This document shows positions 43,855 through 52,860 of a stretch of 64,000 bases of DNA, one piece after another. Positions within the stretch are counted from its first letter, which is position 1, and each line of letters begins with the position of its first letter. Where the stretch lies: assembly GCA_037128295.1 (NCBI GenBank), contig JBAXWR010000002.1:1-64000 (forward strand), written 5' to 3'. The stretch is from JAAFHB01 sp037128295 (GTDB taxonomy: Bacteria > Bacteroidota > Bacteroidia > Bacteroidales > Prolixibacteraceae). The notes beneath the pieces were generated by a model. The model worked only from the letters and a program-made list of their open reading frames with translations. It made no database searches and was not told the DNA's origin. The translations under genes were made by a program, and so were the position numbers.

Positions 43855-44718
43855 TTACTTATTTTTCTTTTGAATTATCTTATAAACTATTATAGGATGG
43901 GTCAAAGCCCTATAAATAAGGTATATACCTGCAATGATAAATGGAACACTTAACCATTGGCCCATATTTAATGTCATACCGGATTCAAAGGCTTCCTGGT
44001 TCTCTTTGATAAACTCGATCAGAAACCGGGTAAAAAAGATCCCAATAAAAAAGACTCCAGTCAGAAACCCTTCCCTGTCCTTTAAATCCCTTTTCTTAAA
44101 GTAAAAGTACATCAACAGGGCAAATGTAATGAGGTAACAGATTGCCTCATAGATATGTGTAGGGTGTTTGGGTATTGTTTCCTGGTTCCGGTCGTAAATA
44201 AATCCCCACGGTAAATTGGTGGCCACACCATAAATCTCTGAATTCATCAGGTTACCGGTACGGATCATGGCACCCACCAAAGCCGTAGGCACTACCAAAC
44301 GGTCGAGTGTCCACAACAAAGGGCGTTTGGACACCCTGACCGAGAACAACCATAAAGCCAGTAGGATGCCAAATGCCCCTCCATGGCTTGCAAGTCCCTG
44401 AAATCCAACAAATTTATATCCATTTGCAACTTTTGCAATTGGCAGGAATATCTCCGACAGGTGTTGGGAATAGTAGTCCCAACCATAAAAAAAGACATGT
44501 CCAAGCCGGGCTCCTACAATGGTCGCAATGATCACATACACAAATAATTTCTCAACCCATTCAGGATCAGACCCTTCATAATTGAACATTTTTGTCATGA
44601 TCGTAAATCCGATAAGAAAGCCCATCGCAAACATCATCCCATACCAACGGATCGAGATTGGGCCAAGACTAAAAATTTCCGGACTGGCATTCCAGTGGAT
44701 CGCTAAAAGTGTGTGCAT
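43855..44718 (-). CDS. lgt: Prolipoprotein diacylglyceryl transferase
   Basis: The 287-residue polytopic protein has the Lgt pattern: GPISIRWYGMMFAMGF near the N-terminus (catalytic His-Gly-type region), GARLGHVFFY (GxRLGH, about residue 80), LASHGGAFG (about 108), and GAMIRTGNLMNSEIYG (Lgt signature GRxGNFxNxE-like, about 150). It transfers diacylglycerol from phosphatidylglycerol to the cysteine of prolipoproteins at the inner membrane. ATG 44718 starts the conserved N-terminus; an in-frame ATG at 44760 lies inside a simple repeat. It is downstream of secA on the same strand and is followed by a strong terminator. Confidence 0.93.
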   Translation of the reverse strand: MHTLLAIHWNASPEIFSLGPISIRWYGMMFAMGFLIGFTIMTKMFNYEGSDPEWVEKLFVYVIIATIVGARLGHVFFYGWDYYSQHLSEIFLPIAKVANGYKFVGFQGLASHGGAFGILLALWLFSVRVSKRPLLWTLDRLVVPTALVGAMIRTGNLMNSEIYGVATNLPWGFIYDRNQETIPKHPTHIYEAICYLITFALLMYFYFKKRDLKDREGFLTGVFFIGIFFTRFLIEFIKENQEAFESGMTLNMGQWLSVPFIIAGIYLIYRALTHPIIVYKIIQKKNK

Positions 44719-44733
44719 ATGATCGTATATTAA

Positions 44734-44848
44734 TGGCAACTTGCGACTAGCTGCTGGCAACTGGCTACTGGCAACTAGCTACTGGCACCTGGCTAACTGC
44801 ACGTGCTTACAAGTTGAGCATATTTCAAATATTTCTATTTATTTCTGA
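44734..44848. repeat. CTGGCAACT-type and GGAAATAAATAGAAATA-type repeats between lgt and secA
   Basis: At 44734-44800 the sequence runs through CTAGCTGCTGGCAACTGG, CTACTGGCAACTAG and CTACTGGCACCTGG, as in the copies at 16941 and 52042. At 44821-44848 the reverse complement of the AGAAATAAATAGAAATATTT repeat appears. Both are dispersed, non-coding, and sit against gene ends. Confidence 0.75.
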
Positions 44849-44851
44849 TTC

Positions 44852-47800
44852 TTAGACCAAACCATGTCCATGGCAATTTTTATATTTTTTACCGCTTCCG
44901 CAAGGACATGGCTCATTACGGCCAACTTTTGGCGTAACCCGAACCTGCTGGTGTTGAACCGGTTTCTCCTCACCCTTTTCAGGAACTTTACCCCCTGATG
45001 AAAGGTCACTTTTCTCCTCCCGGAGTTGTGAACGATCTGTATGACGGCGTGCAACCGGGGCTTCACGGACTTGTTCCGGATCACTGATTGGGATCTGGCC
45101 TTTCATCAATGTCGAAACAACCCCTTTGTTGATTCGTTCCATCATTGCTTTGAAAAGGTTGAACGACTCAAGTTTATAAATCAACAATGGGTCTTTTTGT
45201 TCGTAAGAGGCATTTTGTACCGATGTGCGAAGTTCGTCCAATTCCCTAAGGTTTTCCTTCCAATGCTCATCGATGGTGGCAAGGATTACCTGTTTTTCGT
45301 ATGATTTAACAAGATCCTGGCCAGAAGTCTTGTAAGCTTTTTCAAGATTGGTAACAATCTGGAATAACCTTAAACCGTCGGTAATCGGGACAACAATATT
45401 GTTATAAATGTGGGCCTTGGTCTCATATACATTTTTAATAACCGGCCATGCCTGTTTGGATATCGATTGCGCCCTGCGTGTAAAGTTAGCGATGGCAGCA
45501 TGATAGACCTTATCGCCTGTCTCAGATGGCTTTAAATCAACAAATTCGTCTTCCGTAACCGGTACATCCAGCGACAAGGAACGGATCAGGTCAAGCCTGA
45601 AATCTTCGTATCCTTCCTTTCCATTTGGCTGATGTTCTGTGGTGATCAACTCACTCATATCGTAGATCATGTTGAGGATATCCACATCGATCCGTTCCCC
45701 AAAAAGAGCATGGCGCCTTTTTTTGTAGATCACTTCGCGCTGTGAGTTCATCACATCATCGTATTCAAGCAAACGCTTACGAATGCCAAAGTTATTCTCT
45801 TCAACTTTCTTTTGTGCCCTTTCGATCGACTTGGAGATCATGGAATGTGAGATCACTTCACCATCTTTAAGTCCAAGCTTATCCATAATACTGACGATCC
45901 GGTCGGATGAAAAAAGACGCATCAAATCATCTTCCAAAGAAACAAAGAATTGGGAATACCCTGGGTCACCCTGCCTACCAGACCGTCCTCGTAACTGTCG
46001 GTCAACGCGACGTGATTCGTGACGTTCGGTACCAATGATAGCCAAACCACCCAACTCCCGGGTTTCAGACGTCAATTTAATGTCAGTACCACGACCTGCC
46101 ATGTTGGTGGCGATCGTTACCATACCCAATTTACCGGCTTCGGCCACAATATCGGCTTCCTGCTGGTGACGTTTTGCGTTCAATACCTGATGTTTGATCC
46201 CCCTCATCTGCAACATCCTGCTCAACAATTCGGAGATTTCCACGGAAGTGGTACCCACGAGCATTGGTTGCCCCTTCTTATTTAGTTTGACAATCTCATC
46301 AATGATGGCGTTGTATTTCTCTTTTTTTGTCTTGTAAACCAAATCTTCCTGGTCTTTTCTGATAACCGGTACATTGGTAGGGATCACAACTACCTCAAGT
46401 TTATAAATATCCCAAAGCTCACCTGCTTCCGTTTCGGCGGTTCCAGTCATTCCCGAAAGTTTATGGTACATTCTGAAGAAATTCTGGAGGGTAATTGTGG
46501 CAAACGTCTGGGTCGCATCCTCAACTTTTACGCGCTCTTTGGCTTCAATGGCCTGGTGCAAACCATCTGAATAGCGGCGCCCTTCCATGATACGGCCTGT
46601 CTGTTCATCCACGATCTTCACTTTACCTTCAATAAGTACATATTCAATGTCTTTTTCAAACATTGTATATGCCTTTAACAACTGATTAACAGTATGTACC
46701 CTCTCCGATTTGATCGCAAAATTCTGCAGCAGGATATCCTTTTTATCAAGTTGTTCAGCTTCAGATAGTTTCTTATTATTCTGAATATCTGCAATTTCAG
46801 CCCCAACATCTGGAAGAACAAAGAACCCTCCATCTTCATTGTCCTTCGAAAGGATTTCAATCCCATTATCGGTCAATTCGATCGAATTCAGTTTTTCCTC
46901 AATAACAAAGAACAGCGGATCGGTGGCGATGTACATGTTCTTGTTGTTATCGGCCATATAGAAGTTTTCGACCTTGAGCATTTTGGCCTTGTTCCCTTCT
47001 TCACTCAAAAACCTGATCAACGGTTTATGCTTTGGAAGACCTTTATAGGCACGAAAAAGTGCAAGTGCGCCTTCGTCCGACTCCTTTGAGTTGGAAGAAC
47101 CAATTTTCTTTTTTGCCTCTACAAGATATTGGTTAACGAGTTCACGCTGAGATTTTACCAAACGTTCAACAGAACCCTTGAATTCGTCGAACAATTGATT
47201 TTCACCTTTTGGAACCGGACCTGAAATAATCAAAGGAGTCCTTGCATCGTCAATCAATACTGAGTCAACCTCATCGACGATGGCATAATGGTGTTTGCGT
47301 TGAACAAGGTCGGAAGGATTGACTGCCATGTTATCGCGAAGATAGTCGAAACCAAATTCGTTGTTCGTACCGAAAGTAATATCAGCATCATAAGCTTTCC
47401 TTCTTTCGGGTGAATTGGGCTGGTGCTTATCGATACAATCTACAGATATCCCATGAAACTGGTAAATTGGTCCCATCCATTCGGAGTCACGTTTGGCCAG
47501 GTAGTCGTTCACAGTTACGACATGGACACCACGGCCTGCCAAAGCATTCAAAAACACGGGAAGCGTTGCGACAAGTGTTTTTCCTTCACCTGTTCCCATT
47601 TCCGAAATTTTCCCACTATGAAGAACAATACCCCCAATAAGCTGAACATCATAATGTAACATGTTCCATTTCTGCAATGTTCCACCAGCTATCCATTCGT
47701 TTTTATAGATTGCTTTATCACCATCGATTTCGACAAAATCTTTGGTCACGGACAAGTCCCGATCAAAATCGGAGGTAGTTACCTCAATAATTTCGTTTTG

Positions 47801-48175
47801 CATAAACCGGCGGGCAGTGTCCTTAACAATGGCAAACGCTGTTGGAAGGACCTCATTCAGCACCTCTTCAATTCTTTTAAGGATTAACTCTTCGAGTTTG
47901 TCAACTTTGTCGTATATTTTTTCCCCCTCTTCGAGAGGAAGGGTTCCGCTTTCGGCTTGTTCTTTCAACGATGCTATTTCATCTTCCTCTGTTTTTATGT
48001 AATCCCTGATCTTTTTACGAATTAGGGCAGATTCTGTCCTTAACTCATCGTTGCTTAAACCAGGCATTCGAAGGTATTCCTGCTTAATCTGCTGTAATAC
48101 AGGCATTACCTCTTTAATATCTTTTTGCGATTTATTCCCAAAAAAACTAGACAGTACTTTATTTAAGAATGACAT
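44852..48175 (-). CDS. secA: Preprotein translocase ATPase SecA
   Basis: The 1107-residue protein is full-length SecA of the long Bacteroidota kind. Walker A is MGTGEGKT (about 193-200) and the Walker B/DEAD motif is IVDEVDSVLIDDARTPLI. Further motifs are TIATNMAGRGTDIKL and GGLAIIGTERHESRRVDRQLRGRSGRQGDPG, and the C-terminal zinc-binding tail is CPCGSGKKYKNCHG. Relative to E. coli SecA there are insertions, one near residues 60-100 and another acidic or charged segment around 370-480, as in other members of the phylum. It drives protein export through SecYEG. It precedes lgt, and ferritin is upstream. Confidence 0.97.
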   Translation of the reverse strand: MSFLNKVLSSFFGNKSQKDIKEVMPVLQQIKQEYLRMPGLSNDELRTESALIRKKIRDYIKTEEDEIASLKEQAESGTLPLEEGEKIYDKVDKLEELILKRIEEVLNEVLPTAFAIVKDTARRFMQNEIIEVTTSDFDRDLSVTKDFVEIDGDKAIYKNEWIAGGTLQKWNMLHYDVQLIGGIVLHSGKISEMGTGEGKTLVATLPVFLNALAGRGVHVVTVNDYLAKRDSEWMGPIYQFHGISVDCIDKHQPNSPERRKAYDADITFGTNNEFGFDYLRDNMAVNPSDLVQRKHHYAIVDEVDSVLIDDARTPLIISGPVPKGENQLFDEFKGSVERLVKSQRELVNQYLVEAKKKIGSSNSKESDEGALALFRAYKGLPKHKPLIRFLSEEGNKAKMLKVENFYMADNNKNMYIATDPLFFVIEEKLNSIELTDNGIEILSKDNEDGGFFVLPDVGAEIADIQNNKKLSEAEQLDKKDILLQNFAIKSERVHTVNQLLKAYTMFEKDIEYVLIEGKVKIVDEQTGRIMEGRRYSDGLHQAIEAKERVKVEDATQTFATITLQNFFRMYHKLSGMTGTAETEAGELWDIYKLEVVVIPTNVPVIRKDQEDLVYKTKKEKYNAIIDEIVKLNKKGQPMLVGTTSVEISELLSRMLQMRGIKHQVLNAKRHQQEADIVAEAGKLGMVTIATNMAGRGTDIKLTSETRELGGLAIIGTERHESRRVDRQLRGRSGRQGDPGYSQFFVSLEDDLMRLFSSDRIVSIMDKLGLKDGEVISHSMISKSIERAQKKVEENNFGIRKRLLEYDDVMNSQREVIYKKRRHALFGERIDVDILNMIYDMSELITTEHQPNGKEGYEDFRLDLIRSLSLDVPVTEDEFVDLKPSETGDKVYHAAIANFTRRAQSISKQAWPVIKNVYETKAHIYNNIVVPITDGLRLFQIVTNLEKAYKTSGQDLVKSYEKQVILATIDEHWKENLRELDELRTSVQNASYEQKDPLLIYKLESFNLFKAMMERINKGVVSTLMKGQIPISDPEQVREAPVARRHTDRSQLREEKSDLSSGGKVPEKGEEKPVQHQQVRVTPKVGRNEPCPCGSGKKYKNCHGHGLV

Positions 48176-48267
48176 TACTTCTATATTGAATAATTAATAG
48201 TTACAAAATAATTTGCCACAAATGTAACTCAAAAGTTTAAAGTATTGAAGAAGGTATTTAAAATAAT

Positions 48268-48292
48268 CAGAGCAGGACTACAGCCTGCTCTG
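48268..48292 (-). terminator. Probable terminator hairpin after ferritin
   Basis: CAGAGCAGG, a 7-base loop and CCTGCTCTG form a perfect 9-bp stem 40 bp after the ferritin stop codon. On the minus strand it is followed by ATTATTTTAAA, a weak T tract. It could stop transcription between ferritin and secA. Confidence 0.55.
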
Positions 48293-48332
48293 AAGGTAAA
48301 AATAGGGACAACTGACCGAAGTCACAAAGGAT

Positions 48333-48848
48333 CTACGCAATACCTGCAAACGGATCGACAAAAACACGTGCCTTCATTTCGCGGTCCATCATCAGTAAAC
48401 CCTGACCTTCGCCTTTGATCAATTTTAAATTGTTTAGAATTTGCTCCACATTGGCTTCTTCCTCAACTTGTTCATCGACAAACCATTGCAGAAAACTTTT
48501 CGTGGCATGGTCACTTTCCTGAATCGCAATATCCATCAACCGGTTGATCAAACCGGTAACCAATTGTTCGTGTTTCAATGTTTCTTCATAAACATCAAGG
48601 ACACCGGAATATTCAACCTGAACTTCTTCGATCGGGGCCAATTTCACGCGCCCCCCGCGACCGTTCAGGTAATCGAAAAAACGCGTGGAATGTGCCAGTT
48701 CTTCCTGATACTGAACGCGCATCCAGTTGGCAAAACCTGCCATACCAATCGACTGAAAATAGGCCGACATGGACAGATAGAGGTACGCAGAGTGAAATTC
48801 TGCATTAATCTGTTCATTCAGGGCAATTTCCACTTTATTTTTAATCAT
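48333..48848 (-). CDS. Non-haem ferritin
   Basis: The 171-residue protein is a bacterial ferritin of the FtnA type. Ferroxidase ligands are in place: E17-type in NEQINAEFHSAYLYL, the EEL/HST segment QYQEELAHSTRFFDYL, ESDHATKSFLQWFVDEQVEEE in helices C-D, and a short helix E. The four-helix bundle forms a 24-mer that stores iron in the cytoplasm. Size is normal. It is 21 bp downstream of icd on the same strand. Confidence 0.94.
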   Translation of the reverse strand: MIKNKVEIALNEQINAEFHSAYLYLSMSAYFQSIGMAGFANWMRVQYQEELAHSTRFFDYLNGRGGRVKLAPIEEVQVEYSGVLDVYEETLKHEQLVTGLINRLMDIAIQESDHATKSFLQWFVDEQVEEEANVEQILNNLKLIKGEGQGLLMMDREMKARVFVDPFAGIA

Positions 48849-48869
48849 AACGTAAAATTTAATTGAATA

Positions 48870-50099
48870 CTAATTTCCCATTCTGCTGTTTAACAGCTTA
48901 ATAAGTTCATCCATAAACTGTTCTGTTGTCAGATAATTTTCTGGCTTCAGGTTTTCGCCATAGATCGAAAGGGCAAGGTCCTTTGTCATTTTACCTGATT
49001 CGACTGTATCAATACAAACCTTTTCAACAAGGTGCGAGAAATCGATCAACGGTTGATTGTTGTCCAGTTTTCCACGGAAGGCCAGGCCTCGTGTCCATGC
49101 AAAAATCGAAGCGATTGGGTTTGTGGAAGTTGGCCTTCCTTTCTGATGCTCCCTGTAATGTCGGGTCACGGTTCCATGGGCAGCCTCAGCTTCTATGGTT
49201 TCACCATCGGGTGTCATTAAAACAGAAGTCATCAATCCAAGTGAACCAAATCCCTGGGCAACTGTATCTGACTGTACATCACCATCATAGTTTTTGCAAG
49301 CCCAGATAAAGTTACCGTTCCATTTGAGAGCTGAAGCCACCATATCATCAATTAGTCGGTGTTCGTAAATGATACCTGCCTGTTTAAACTGTTCTTTGTA
49401 AACAGTCACAAAAATTTCTTCAAAAATATCCTTAAAGAAACCATCATACTTTTTAAGAATCGTGTTTTTTGTTGAAAGGTATAGCGGCCATTTTTTTGCA
49501 AGTGCCATTTTAAAACAGCTATGTGCAAAACCCCTGATCGATTCTTCGGTATTGTACATGGTCATCGCAACACCAGGGCCAGCAAACTGATAGACTTCGT
49601 GTACCTGTGGGCCGGAGCCATCTTCAGGTGTGAAGGTCATCGTCAGTTTTCCGGGACCATTTACGACGATGTCAGTCGCACGGTATTGGTCACCAAAGGC
49701 GTGACGACCTATTACGATCGGAGCAGTCCAATTTGGGACGAGGCGTGGAACATTCTGCATTACAATTGGTTCACGGAAAATTGTTCCATCGAGGATATTC
49801 CTGATGGTTCCATTTGGCGACTTCCACATTTTCTTTAGCCCAAATTCTTCAACACGGGCTTCGTCAGGGGTGATCGTTGCACATTTTATCCCTACATGAT
49901 ACTTCTTGATGGCATTAGCGGCATCAATGGTTACCTGATCATTGGTTTCATCTCGATATTCGATACCCAGGTCATAGTATTTGATATCAATATCCAAAAA
50001 AGGGAGGATCAACTGTTCCCTGATCAATTTCCAGATGATCCGTGTCATCTCATCACCGTCGAGTTCTACAACAGGGTTAAGTACTTTAATTTTTTCCAT
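48870..50099 (-). CDS. icd: NADP-dependent isocitrate dehydrogenase (eukaryote-like type)
   Basis: The 409-residue protein matches the dimeric IDH2-like class: VVELDGDEMTRIIW at the N-terminus, KSPNGTIRNILDGTIFREPI (substrate binding, about 94-113), GRHAFGDQYRATD, the metal-ligand DDMVASALKWNGNFIWACKNYDGDVQSD, and AEAAHGTVTRHYR (NADP binding, about 307). It oxidises isocitrate to 2-oxoglutarate in the TCA cycle. This type is usual in Bacteroidota and differs from the E. coli Icd family. It is followed closely by ferritin. Confidence 0.96.
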   Translation of the reverse strand: MEKIKVLNPVVELDGDEMTRIIWKLIREQLILPFLDIDIKYYDLGIEYRDETNDQVTIDAANAIKKYHVGIKCATITPDEARVEEFGLKKMWKSPNGTIRNILDGTIFREPIVMQNVPRLVPNWTAPIVIGRHAFGDQYRATDIVVNGPGKLTMTFTPEDGSGPQVHEVYQFAGPGVAMTMYNTEESIRGFAHSCFKMALAKKWPLYLSTKNTILKKYDGFFKDIFEEIFVTVYKEQFKQAGIIYEHRLIDDMVASALKWNGNFIWACKNYDGDVQSDTVAQGFGSLGLMTSVLMTPDGETIEAEAAHGTVTRHYREHQKGRPTSTNPIASIFAWTRGLAFRGKLDNNQPLIDFSHLVEKVCIDTVESGKMTKDLALSIYGENLKPENYLTTEQFMDELIKLLNSRMGN

Positions 50100-50182
50100 T
50101 GAAAAATGATTATGAATTGAATTATAAAAAAATTGAAATTTGAAATTTAAAAAGTCACGCTACTAACTATAAGGAAAATGAA

Positions 50183-50812
50183 TCACAAATGTTCAAAATC
50201 GAGACCGAATTTGGATTTTAAAGTCGCAAGGGCCGGGTACTTTTCGACAAGCGAGTCCCACCTTTCAGCCTCAGTATAAGGTGTCCTTGTTTGTTGAATT
50301 GTATTTGACGACACCTTGAACTGAATCTCAATCGCCTCATTTCTAAACGTCTCACGTAAAAATCCCAATAGTTTTGGTTTTAAATCCAGCGTAAGCCTGT
50401 TCAACTGAAGTTCAGAATCGAGTTCGTACTGAACCTGCCACTTTTCGCCCAATACAGGCTCACGGGCACTTAACGCCGATTTTAATTGGGCAGCATCAAT
50501 GTCTTCAACAAAACTCTTCCACGCCTCACCAAGTTCAATTTGGGAAAAAGGGTTTTCAGGAATACTTTTCACTGTTGAACTGCCTGATTCTTTAATCAAC
50601 CCCCCATTCCCTTCTTTCTTTGGTTCGTCCCTCAAAGCGTCCATAATGGAAGGGGTAGCGAACCCATCCCTTCCATTAAACCGCCTGGTAGTAGGCCGAT
50701 GGGTAATAACATCGGCTGAACCTGTTGATACAGAGTTATTTGACTGAATATTATTGGCAATAACCGGACGTGCAGCTACTTTCGACGGATCTATCGTTGA
50801 AAAGATAGGCAA
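50183..50812 (-). CDS. DnaX tau-specific C-terminal segment (reached by frameshift)
   Basis: This frame encodes a 209-residue segment from a TTG at 50812, but it stays open upstream to the A10 tract, where it reads KKKTIDDAIATLSLLPIF. The product ends with EKYPALATLKSKFGLDFEHL and carries NPFSQIELGEAWKSFVEDID and the ExxWQVQYELDSELQL pattern found at the C-terminus of Bacteroidota DnaX proteins. It is therefore the 3' half of dnaX, in the -1 frame relative to the ATPase half. Joined at the A tract the two give about 589 residues, a normal tau length. A separate gene is unlikely. Confidence 0.75.
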   Translation of the reverse strand: MPIFSTIDPSKVAARPVIANNIQSNNSVSTGSADVITHRPTTRRFNGRDGFATPSIMDALRDEPKKEGNGGLIKESGSSTVKSIPENPFSQIELGEAWKSFVEDIDAAQLKSALSAREPVLGEKWQVQYELDSELQLNRLTLDLKPKLLGFLRETFRNEAIEIQFKVSSNTIQQTRTPYTEAERWDSLVEKYPALATLKSKFGLDFEHL

Positions 50813-50826
50813 AAGCGAAAGTGTGG

Positions 50827-51951
50827 CTATGGCGTCGTCAATTGTTTTTTTTTTAACATTTCTTCCATTTGGGCGATCCTTACCAATGTCAGCTCAACTA
50901 AAAACCGTTGGTTTGACGACGATTTGTATTGAATGTCACAATCGGAGGACAACTGCAACACCCCGATCAGAAAATTCACAGAACACGTAGCAGCCTGCTT
51001 TTTGTACCTTTCGCGGATCTCGCCCCCAACTTCGAGCAACTGTACTGTTACGGCATCTTTACAGATCAGAAGATCCCTGAAATGTTGGCCAAGTCCCATA
51101 ATAAAATGATGGGCATTAAACCCATTGTCTAATATCTCACTGAATATCATTAAAGTACCTGGAATATCGCCCTTCTGGAAACCATCAGTCAATTTGAAGT
51201 AGTAATCGTAGTCGAGTACGTTCAGATTGGCAATTGTATCTTTATATGTAACATTCGACCCGCAAAAACTAACCACCTGGTCAAAAATTGAAAGTGCATC
51301 GCGCATGGCACCATCAGCCTTCTGGGCGATAACGTTCAGTGCTTCAGGTTCTGCTATAACGTTCTCTTTCTGTGCGACATCCCTCAGATGTTTCTCAATA
51401 TCCGGAATCGAAATCCTGTTAAAATCGTAAATCTGGCAACGGGACAATATTGTTGGCAAAATTTTATGCTTCTCGGTAGTGGCAAGGATAAAAATAGCAT
51501 GTGGTGGCGGCTCTTCAAGTGTTTTCAGAAAAGCGTTAAATGCAGCCTGCGACAACATGTGAACCTCATCGATGATGTAAACGCTGTATTTTCCAATTTG
51601 TGGTGGAATCCTCACCTTATCGACAAGAGAACGGATATCATCAACTGAATTGTTCGAGGCGGCATCGAGCTCATGGATATTGTAGGAGCGGTTTTCGCCG
51701 AATGACAAACACGATTCGCATTGGTTACAGGGTTCAGTATCAGCACCTAAATTTAAACAATTGATCGTTTTCGCAAAAATACGGGCAGAGGTTGTCTTCC
51801 CTACACCCCGAGGCCCGCAGAACAAATAGGCATGAGCAAGGTGGTTGCTCCTGATCGCATTTTTCAACGTCGAGGTAATGGAAGGCTGTCCAACGACCGT
51901 AGTAAAAGTGTCGGGACGGTATTTTCGTGCTGAAACTATATAGTTTTCCAT
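50827..51951 (-). CDS. dnaX: DNA polymerase III gamma/tau clamp-loader ATPase
   Basis: The 374-residue zero-frame product has the DnaX ATPase core: Walker A GPRGVGKTTSARIFA (46-60), a zinc site C65, C75, C78, C81, Walker B YIIDEVHMLS (about 120), SRC sensor and domain III. It stops shortly after EMLKKKQLTTP, immediately beyond the A10 tract, so it corresponds to a gamma-like short form. It loads the sliding clamp at the replication fork. In E. coli the zero frame gives tau and frameshift gives gamma; here the order is reversed. Confidence 0.93.
   Translation of the reverse strand: MENYIVSARKYRPDTFTTVVGQPSITSTLKNAIRSNHLAHAYLFCGPRGVGKTTSARIFAKTINCLNLGADTEPCNQCESCLSFGENRSYNIHELDAASNNSVDDIRSLVDKVRIPPQIGKYSVYIIDEVHMLSQAAFNAFLKTLEEPPPHAIFILATTEKHKILPTILSRCQIYDFNRISIPDIEKHLRDVAQKENVIAEPEALNVIAQKADGAMRDALSIFDQVVSFCGSNVTYKDTIANLNVLDYDYYFKLTDGFQKGDIPGTLMIFSEILDNGFNAHHFIMGLGQHFRDLLICKDAVTVQLLEVGGEIRERYKKQAATCSVNFLIGVLQLSSDCDIQYKSSSNQRFLVELTLVRIAQMEEMLKKKQLTTP
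50845..50854 (-). other. A10 slippery tract inside dnaX
   Basis: Ten consecutive T residues on the plus strand give A10 in the mRNA, phased as TTA-AAA-AAA-AAA-CAA. A -1 ribosomal shift, or insertion of one A by slipping RNA polymerase, moves the frame into the tau segment (AAA-ACA-ATT). Without a shift the protein ends five codons later. Confidence 0.75.
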
Positions 51952-52041
51952 AAAGAATCAAAAGGCAAAATTTGTGGCCAAATATAACGCTTTTAGTTTA
52001 AACAAAAAGGCATATCATTGAAGCAGGTTGTTGATTTTATT

Positions 52042-52082
52042 CTGCGGCTGGCAACTGGCAACTGGCAACTAGCGGCTGGCTG
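52042..52082. repeat. CTGGCAACT-type dispersed simple repeat, copy 3
   Basis: CTGCGGCTGG is followed by CAACTGGCAACTGGCAACT and AGCGGCTGGC. It lies in the leader between the divergent dnaX and glutathione peroxidase genes and resembles copies at 16941 and 44734. Confidence 0.75.
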
Positions 52083-52189
52083 TTTTTCGAAGTAGCAAAA
52101 GAAATAAAATTAAGACTATTATCTGGAACAAATCTTAATAATAAACGTTATACCGAATATTACAGTTTAAACAATTAAAAGTTAGCGAT

Positions 52190-52738
52190 ATGAAAAAGAC
52201 AATATTGACAGGTGTATTGATGATTATGATTTTAGGTGTTTTTGGACAAGGAAAAACACTTTACGACTTTAAAGCAACCACTCTCGATGGTTCCCCGTTC
52301 AATCTTTCCTCCCTTAAAGGTAAAAAGGTGCTTGTTGTAAATACCGCTTCAAAATGCGGGTTGACGCCTCAATATGAGTCGCTTCAAAAACTTTATGAAA
52401 CTTACAAGGACAGGAATTTTGTGATTGTTGGCTTTCCTGCAAACAATTTCGCTTCGCAGGAACCAGGGACAAATTCAGAAATTCAGGAATTTTGCAAAAA
52501 AAATTATGGTGTAACCTTTCCAATGATGTCAAAGATTTCTGTTAAGGGAAATGACATTGATCCCTTGTATAAATGGTTGACATTAAAAACGTTGAATGGT
52601 GTTGTGGATGCTGAGGTGCAGTGGAATTTTCAAAAGTTTATGATCGACGAACAGGGAAAGCTTGTTGGGTTTTTAACACCAAAAGAGTTGCCAAATTCTG
52701 ATAAGGTCATCAATTGGATTGAAGGGAAGAAGAATTGA
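52190..52738 (+). CDS. Exported glutathione peroxidase-like protein
   Basis: The 182-residue protein has a signal peptide (about residues 1-20, ending GVFGQ) and a glutathione peroxidase fold: peroxidatic C56 in NTASKCGLTPQY, GFPANNF (81-86) and W144/N145 in QWNFQKF. The usual catalytic glutamine in FPxNQF is replaced by N85, a variant seen in other bacterial members. A second cysteine, C101 in EFCKKNYGVTFP, is placed where the resolving cysteine of thioredoxin-dependent enzymes may lie. It probably reduces hydroperoxides in the periplasm with a thioredoxin-like donor. Confidence 0.9.
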   Translation: MKKTILTGVLMIMILGVFGQGKTLYDFKATTLDGSPFNLSSLKGKKVLVVNTASKCGLTPQYESLQKLYETYKDRNFVIVGFPANNFASQEPGTNSEIQEFCKKNYGVTFPMMSKISVKGNDIDPLYKWLTLKTLNGVVDAEVQWNFQKFMIDEQGKLVGFLTPKELPNSDKVINWIEGKKN

Positions 52739-52740
52739 AA

Positions 52741-52766
52741 TTGGAAATTGGAAATTGGAAATTGGG
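52741..52766 (+). repeat. GGAAATT 7-mer tandem repeat
   Basis: Directly after the peroxidase stop codon the unit GGAAATT is repeated three to four times. It matches the repeat near 17940-17975 and is the near-inverse of the CAAATTT array at 3422. Confidence 0.75.
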
Positions 52767-52860
52767 AAACCGGGGCATTTGAAAGAGTGTTCCGGTTTTT
52801 GTTTTGTCGAAAAATTAAGTATCTTGCGTTCATAATCACAGAATTCAAAAATTTATAGCT

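Noticed and set aside
50183..50812. Independent gene of unknown function downstream of dnaX
   Set aside because: The frame stays open back to the A10 tract, starts only with TTG, and its C-terminus matches the expected tau end.
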